From contig DALYLR010000074.1 in the NCBI GenBank assembly GCA_031976175.1, positions 1 to 8,584 of the forward strand: DNA of 8,584 nt. Reading direction: 5' to 3'. The position numbers and the translations under genes are program-made. Source of the DNA: DMER01 sp003451645 (GTDB taxonomy: Bacteria; Pseudomonadota; Alphaproteobacteria; Micropepsales; Micropepsaceae). Below are positions 6,484 through 8,584 of the stretch, one piece after another. Each line of letters begins with the position of its first letter. Positions within the stretch are counted from its first letter, which is position 1. Below the pieces are notes generated by a model that did not search any database, was not told the origin of the DNA, and was given only the letters and a program-made list of their open reading frames with translations.

Positions 6484-8364
6484 ATGCCATTGCGCGTTAC
6501 ACATCTAACGATTGCCGATCCTGACCCCAAGACTGGACAGGCGCGCATCTATCACTTTGATGACAATATCGGGATCATCACTTTTGGCCGTCAAGTGGAC
6601 CGCGCGATTGGCTTCCCCGAAGACGACACACGGGTCAGCGCCGTGCACTTCGCCATCCGCCGCCTCGAAGGCAGCGGCACCTATGTCTATGAGGTCGCGA
6701 CCGGAAAGCCGGTCTATCTCAAGGGCAAGGCGATCTATGAGGGCACGCAAGTGGGGCCCCAAGACATCGTCAATGTCGGCAAGCCGAACGGCCCGAGCTT
6801 GCGCATCGAGGCGGCGAAAGCGGGCGTGACCAACATGAAGGAAACGGACGATCTGGCGCGCGATCGCGGCGGCGCGGTCGCCGGCGCCGTGGCCCGCTCT
6901 GAGCGCAGCATCGGCATGATCGCGGGCGTCTTGGGCGCCATGGCGCTCACGACCTTTGGCCTGTTCTATTTCGTCCGCACACTGACCGTAGAGCAGAAAT
7001 CCCTGCAGACTGGGTTGCAGCGCATGGCGCAGGGCCTGACGGCAGCGGAAAAGGGCATCGCCGAGACGCGCGACGCGGTGCCCGGCCTGACAGAGGAGAA
7101 GTACAAATCTTTGGCGGCCTTGCAGCGGCAAGTGGTCTATCAGGTCTTTGTCCGTCAACGCGCCGGGGATATCCGGGCGACCGCGACGGCCTTTGCCATC
7201 ATGGGGCGGGACGGCAAGCCCGTCCTGGCGACCAATGCGCATGTAGCCGAGTTGAAGGAGGTTGCAGACAGGATCGGGGCGGAGTTTGTTGTCGTGCCAT
7301 CCGGCGGCGGCACTGCGATCCCTATCGACAGTGTCAGGGTGCACCCGGGCTATGAGATCGCCAAGGACTTCGCCGCGTCGGCGGCGCGCTTAGCGAGTGC
7401 CGGCCTGTCGCGGCCGATGGCGCTAGCGCCCTCTTATGATGTGGCGCTCATGATGCCGAAAGACCCGTCACGCATCACGATCACGGCGCAACTGGCTCCC
7501 CAGGGGGACCTCGATGGCATGCGGGCCGGGCAGTCGCTCACCTATGCAGGCTTCCCGGCGGAGAACCTGGTCGGTACTGACCCCGACAAGCCTGAGCCGA
7601 CACAGCAGCGAGGGGCGGTCACCGCCATGACGGGGTTCTTCATGTCGAGCAATCCGGGCGAGGCGGCCTATCTCATCCAAACATCGCTGCCCTTGGCGGG
7701 CGGCGCGAGCGGCGGCCCGATCTTCAATCTCGCAGGTCAGGTCGTGGGTATCGCGAATGCGGTGAACATGAATTTCCTGCAGGTGTCCAGCGACGAGACC
7801 TTGCGCATGCCGTCGGCGGCACTGGTCAATTACGGACAGCGCGCGGACCTGATCAACCACTTGCTGGATGGGACGGCGGACGAGGCCTGGATCGCCACGT
7901 TGAAGGAAAGCATGGCGGCGTTTCAGGGCAATTTGATGAAATCAGCCTCCGACGATCTGCTCTACCGCGAGGCGACGTGGAAGGAGACGGATACCGGCAA
8001 GGCGGCAAAGCTGGTGGCTGAGCGGTCCAATGTGCGCATGTCGGAGTCCCTGTCGGTTAAGAACGGCGCACGCCCTGCGGCCAAGATCGCCTTTGACGCC
8101 GAACCCGGTCACACCTATGCGGTCTTTGCAGCGTCGCCAAGCCAGACGTTGAGCCTCGTGGTTTTCGATGACACCACGGCGATCTCGGCCAATGCGGCCG
8201 CGGCGCAGGTGCTCGCCGGGTATATGGACACAGGCGCCAAGGGCGCCAATGCGACGCGGACGCTGGAGGTTTGGCTGTTCGCCGATCCGGCCCCCGATGC
8301 GAACGAGCCCGCGCAAAGGGCGCCAACCTTGTCGCGCGTCGCCATCTACGCCGTCCCCCTATGA
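6484..8364 (+). CDS. FHA domain - membrane helix - trypsin-like serine protease
   Basis: This 626-residue protein starts with an FHA-like phosphopeptide-binding domain (about 5-110): ITFGRQVD with Gly35-Arg36, then RVSAVHFAIRR with Ser52 and His55, the GR...S..H signature. A hydrophobic helix follows at about 143-164, then a helical linker (168-220). The protease domain (about 225-460) has ATAFAI...VLATNAHVAEL with His253, PSYDVALMMP with Asp319, and GGASGGPIFNLAGQVVGIA with Ser409, a complete trypsin/HtrA-type triad. The C-terminal 150 residues are unassigned. There is no PDZ domain and no signal peptide; the single helix should leave the FHA domain in the cytoplasm and the protease outside, if topology is the common N-in form. 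FHA domains read phosphothreonine, so a Ser/Thr kinase is the expected upstream partner, and a broken kinase lies 1 kb away. The stop overlaps the next gene's start (ATGA), implying co-translation. The role in cleaving a specific target is inference. Confidence 0.87.
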   Translation: MPLRVTHLTIADPDPKTGQARIYHFDDNIGIITFGRQVDRAIGFPEDDTRVSAVHFAIRRLEGSGTYVYEVATGKPVYLKGKAIYEGTQVGPQDIVNVGKPNGPSLRIEAAKAGVTNMKETDDLARDRGGAVAGAVARSERSIGMIAGVLGAMALTTFGLFYFVRTLTVEQKSLQTGLQRMAQGLTAAEKGIAETRDAVPGLTEEKYKSLAALQRQVVYQVFVRQRAGDIRATATAFAIMGRDGKPVLATNAHVAELKEVADRIGAEFVVVPSGGGTAIPIDSVRVHPGYEIAKDFAASAARLASAGLSRPMALAPSYDVALMMPKDPSRITITAQLAPQGDLDGMRAGQSLTYAGFPAENLVGTDPDKPEPTQQRGAVTAMTGFFMSSNPGEAAYLIQTSLPLAGGASGGPIFNLAGQVVGIANAVNMNFLQVSSDETLRMPSAALVNYGQRADLINHLLDGTADEAWIATLKESMAAFQGNLMKSASDDLLYREATWKETDTGKAAKLVAERSNVRMSESLSVKNGARPAAKIAFDAEPGHTYAVFAASPSQTLSLVVFDDTTAISANAAAAQVLAGYMDTGAKGANATRTLEVWLFADPAPDANEPAQRAPTLSRVAIYAVPL

Positions 8365-8584
8365 GCGGCGCGCTGGACGCGATCTTTGCGCGTCTGAGCG
8401 CAAATGCGCGTGCGGCGGAGATCTTGGCGGACCTCGACCGGTTGCCGCCAGAGATCGCGTCGCGTGGGCGCGCCCTCCTCGCCCGCGGCATTGCCTTGAA
8501 CCGCGCCAGCGAGCCCATGGCCGCGCTCAGCGCGCTGACCAGGGCGGCGGACCAGTTCCAGGAGGCAGGCGATGCCGCCAGCCT
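8361..8584 (+). CDS. N-terminus of a helical, TPR-like protein (partial)
   Basis: The ATG at 8361 overlaps the protease stop (ATGA), and the frame is open for 74 codons to the window end. The start has no ribosome binding site of its own, consistent with translational coupling. The visible part is Ala/Leu/Arg-rich and helical: MSGALDAIFARLSANARAAE, then LPPEIASRGRALLARGIALN, then ALSALTRAADQFQEAGDAAS. The last segment resembles a TPR helix pair. In comparable loci, such N-terminal TPR arrays often precede a CHAT (caspase-like) domain, which would fit a protease-coupled signalling pathway, but that domain would lie beyond the window. Coding status is well supported; the family is a guess. Confidence 0.6.
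   Translation, partial: MSGALDAIFARLSANARAAEILADLDRLPPEIASRGRALLARGIALNRASEPMAALSALTRAADQFQEAGDAAS

Noticed and set aside
6505..7344. Minus-strand open frame of 279 codons opposite the FHA-protease gene
   Set aside because: It is antisense to a gene with clear FHA and protease motifs; its composition is typical of a shadow frame.
1..8584. CRISPR array, tRNA or rRNA genes
   Set aside because: No regularly spaced repeats and no recognisable structural RNA sequences were seen on either strand.

Overview
The window looks like an accessory (defence or signalling island) segment of a high-GC proteobacterium. An alphaproteobacterium is most likely, judging by GC-rich codon third positions and the type of IS5-family remnant, but this is a composition-based guess because no housekeeping gene is present.

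Layout. Bases 1-74 hold the start of an unrecognised minus-strand gene. Its ATG abuts the ATG of the first plus-strand gene at a palindromic ATGCAT. Bases 69-1937 encode a SLOG-like nucleotide-binding domain followed by four membrane helices (tandem SLATT-like pairs). Eighteen bases later, 1956-4709 encode a 917-residue protein: TIR domain, STAND-type NTPase (nSTAND1-like), one membrane helix, and a formylglycine-generating-enzyme (FGE-sulfatase) fold at the C-terminus. The FGE part differs in base composition from the rest of the gene and lacks the catalytic cysteines of a true FGE.

Bases 4810-6362 are a scar. A minus-strand Ser/Thr kinase survives only as its C-lobe. It is joined to an IS5-family transposase that has lost its 5' part, and this is joined in turn to the last two blades of a WD40-repeat protein. 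The simplest reading is a deletion at an inserted IS that removed the kinase N-lobe, the IS left end and most of a WD40 protein.

Bases 6484-8364 encode an FHA domain, a membrane helix and a trypsin-like serine protease with an intact His/Asp/Ser triad. It overlaps by ATGA with a downstream gene (8361 to window end) whose visible N-terminus is Ala/Leu-rich, helical and TPR-like.

How the parts may work together. The first two plus-strand genes form a probable operon. It resembles Thoeris logic: a TIR enzyme makes an NAD-derived signal, a SLOG domain senses it, and an effector acts, here at the membrane. The TIR is fused to a STAND switch and to a probably extracytoplasmic FGE-fold sensor. The kinase, FHA-protease, WD40 and TPR-like genes belong to the module set known from bacterial NTP-dependent conflict systems (STAND, TIR, FGE, trypsin, WD40, CHAT/TPR). 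In its present state the kinase/WD40 part is broken, while the TIR/SLOG pair and the FHA-protease pair look intact. The functional linkage is inference; the domain calls are from motifs read directly.
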